Assembly (NCBI RefSeq): GCF_002356355.1 | Contig: NZ_AP018052.1 | Span: 682,001-746,000, forward strand | Direction: 5' to 3' | DNA length: 64,000 bases | Source of the DNA: Thiohalobacter thiocyanaticus | Lineage (GTDB): Bacteria; Pseudomonadota; Gammaproteobacteria; Thiohalobacterales; Thiohalobacteraceae | In this document: positions 63,722 through 64,000 of the stretch, piece after piece | Position numbering within the stretch: position 1 is the stretch's first letter | Layout: the number at the start of each line of letters is the position of its first letter | Notes under the pieces: model-generated | What the model saw: the letters and a program-made list of their open reading frames with translations, nothing else | What the model was told of the DNA's origin: nothing | Databases searched by the model: none | Translations under genes and position numbers: made by a program

Positions 63722-64000
63722 ACGGGGGCGGGCCAATTGACGAAGGGAATGTGTTATATGCCGCAGCTTATAACATTTAATTATAAATATTAGTCGATTG
63801 GGAGTGGGGGGCTGTGCGGTCTGTCCCGCTGCGGCGGGCAGACCGGTTTTGCGATTGTGTGAATGGGTCGACAGACCCGGGGGGGCACTTCGGCCGGCCC
63901 CTACTGTACTGAGGAGCACCGGGGAGGGGTGAGTGGCAACAGCTTGTTCCGGAGGCGGACCGGCCACCTAGAATTTATGCGCTCGGACTGCCTCCAGTCA
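63722..64000. other. Gene-poor right edge
   Basis: Apart from an AT-rich patch (63765-63795, TTATAACATTTAATTATAAATATTAG) upstream of the FNR-like box, nothing coding is supported. An open frame at 63680-63967 on the minus strand is considered spurious. The AT-rich patch could be an IHF-type or upstream activating sequence. Confidence 0.4.

Noticed and set aside
63680-63967. Minus-strand frame of 95 codons at the right edge
   Set aside because: Low-complexity, no ribosome binding site, and it spans the FNR-like box and AT-rich regulatory region.

Overview
The window is GC-rich, densely coded chromosomal DNA of a gammaproteobacterium, most like a free-living, respiring, probably chemolithotrophic lineage of the Chromatiales type. 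Support for this comes from the c-type cytochromes, a heme cd1 nitrite reductase, a DsrC-like protein, PEP-CTERM secreted proteins, many cyclic-di-GMP enzymes, and families such as DUF853, DUF2959, DUF2202, DUF2784 and RhlE. I saw no rRNA or tRNA gene, CRISPR array, phage or insertion sequence. Lineage is inferred from gene content, not computed.

Layout. 1-9.5 kb: the 5' part of a large secreted choice-of-anchor-D protein, a DUF2237 protein, a PAS-GGDEF-EAL protein, small secreted proteins, and a PEP-CTERM protein behind a canonical sigma-54 promoter. 9.5-17.5 kb: a PTS Enzyme I-like protein lacking the HPr-binding domain, Fe superoxide dismutase, a DUF2959 lipoprotein, an MFS/membrane-protein pair, a cytochrome c lipoprotein, a HerA-like ATPase and a VPLPA-type sorted protein. 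17.5-21.3 kb: a WD40 lipoprotein, a second sigma-54-preceded PEP-CTERM protein and small secreted proteins. 21.5-29.3 kb: a c-di-GMP cluster made of a PhnD-like binding lipoprotein coupled to a HAMP-GGDEF-EAL protein, a very large PAS-GGDEF-EAL protein and a GGEEF cyclase. 29.3-36.7 kb: mixed small genes, including a RuBisCO-small-subunit-like protein, a DsrC-like protein without its redox cysteines, a NavMs-type sodium channel and a TlpA-like thioredoxin.

36.9-41.3 kb: a proVWX glycine-betaine/proline-betaine transporter followed by an outer-membrane porin. 41.5-50 kb: an orphan tandem-BMC shell protein with a Nudix hydrolase, an Old Yellow Enzyme, an alpha/beta hydrolase, an acetolactate synthase-like enzyme and an AAE-type transporter. 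50-59 kb: two export systems, an RND pair and a DevBCA-like ABC/FtsX/HlyD trio. 59-64 kb: a cytochrome c, a pseudogene tail of an HlyD adaptor, RhlE helicase with a structured leader, and a cd1 nitrite reductase with an additional N-terminal cytochrome c domain, preceded by an FNR/DNR-type box.

Themes. c-di-GMP signalling and sigma-54-controlled PEP-CTERM proteins point to a biofilm or exopolysaccharide programme. Betaine import, the sodium channel and the betaine-linked porin point to a saline habitat. Several dispersed palindromic repeats lie between genes, and two of them supply the TAG stop codon of a neighbouring gene. The most unusual items are the c-c-d1 nitrite reductase, the orphan BMC-T-like and RbcS-like proteins, the DsrC-like protein and the EI-like enzyme.
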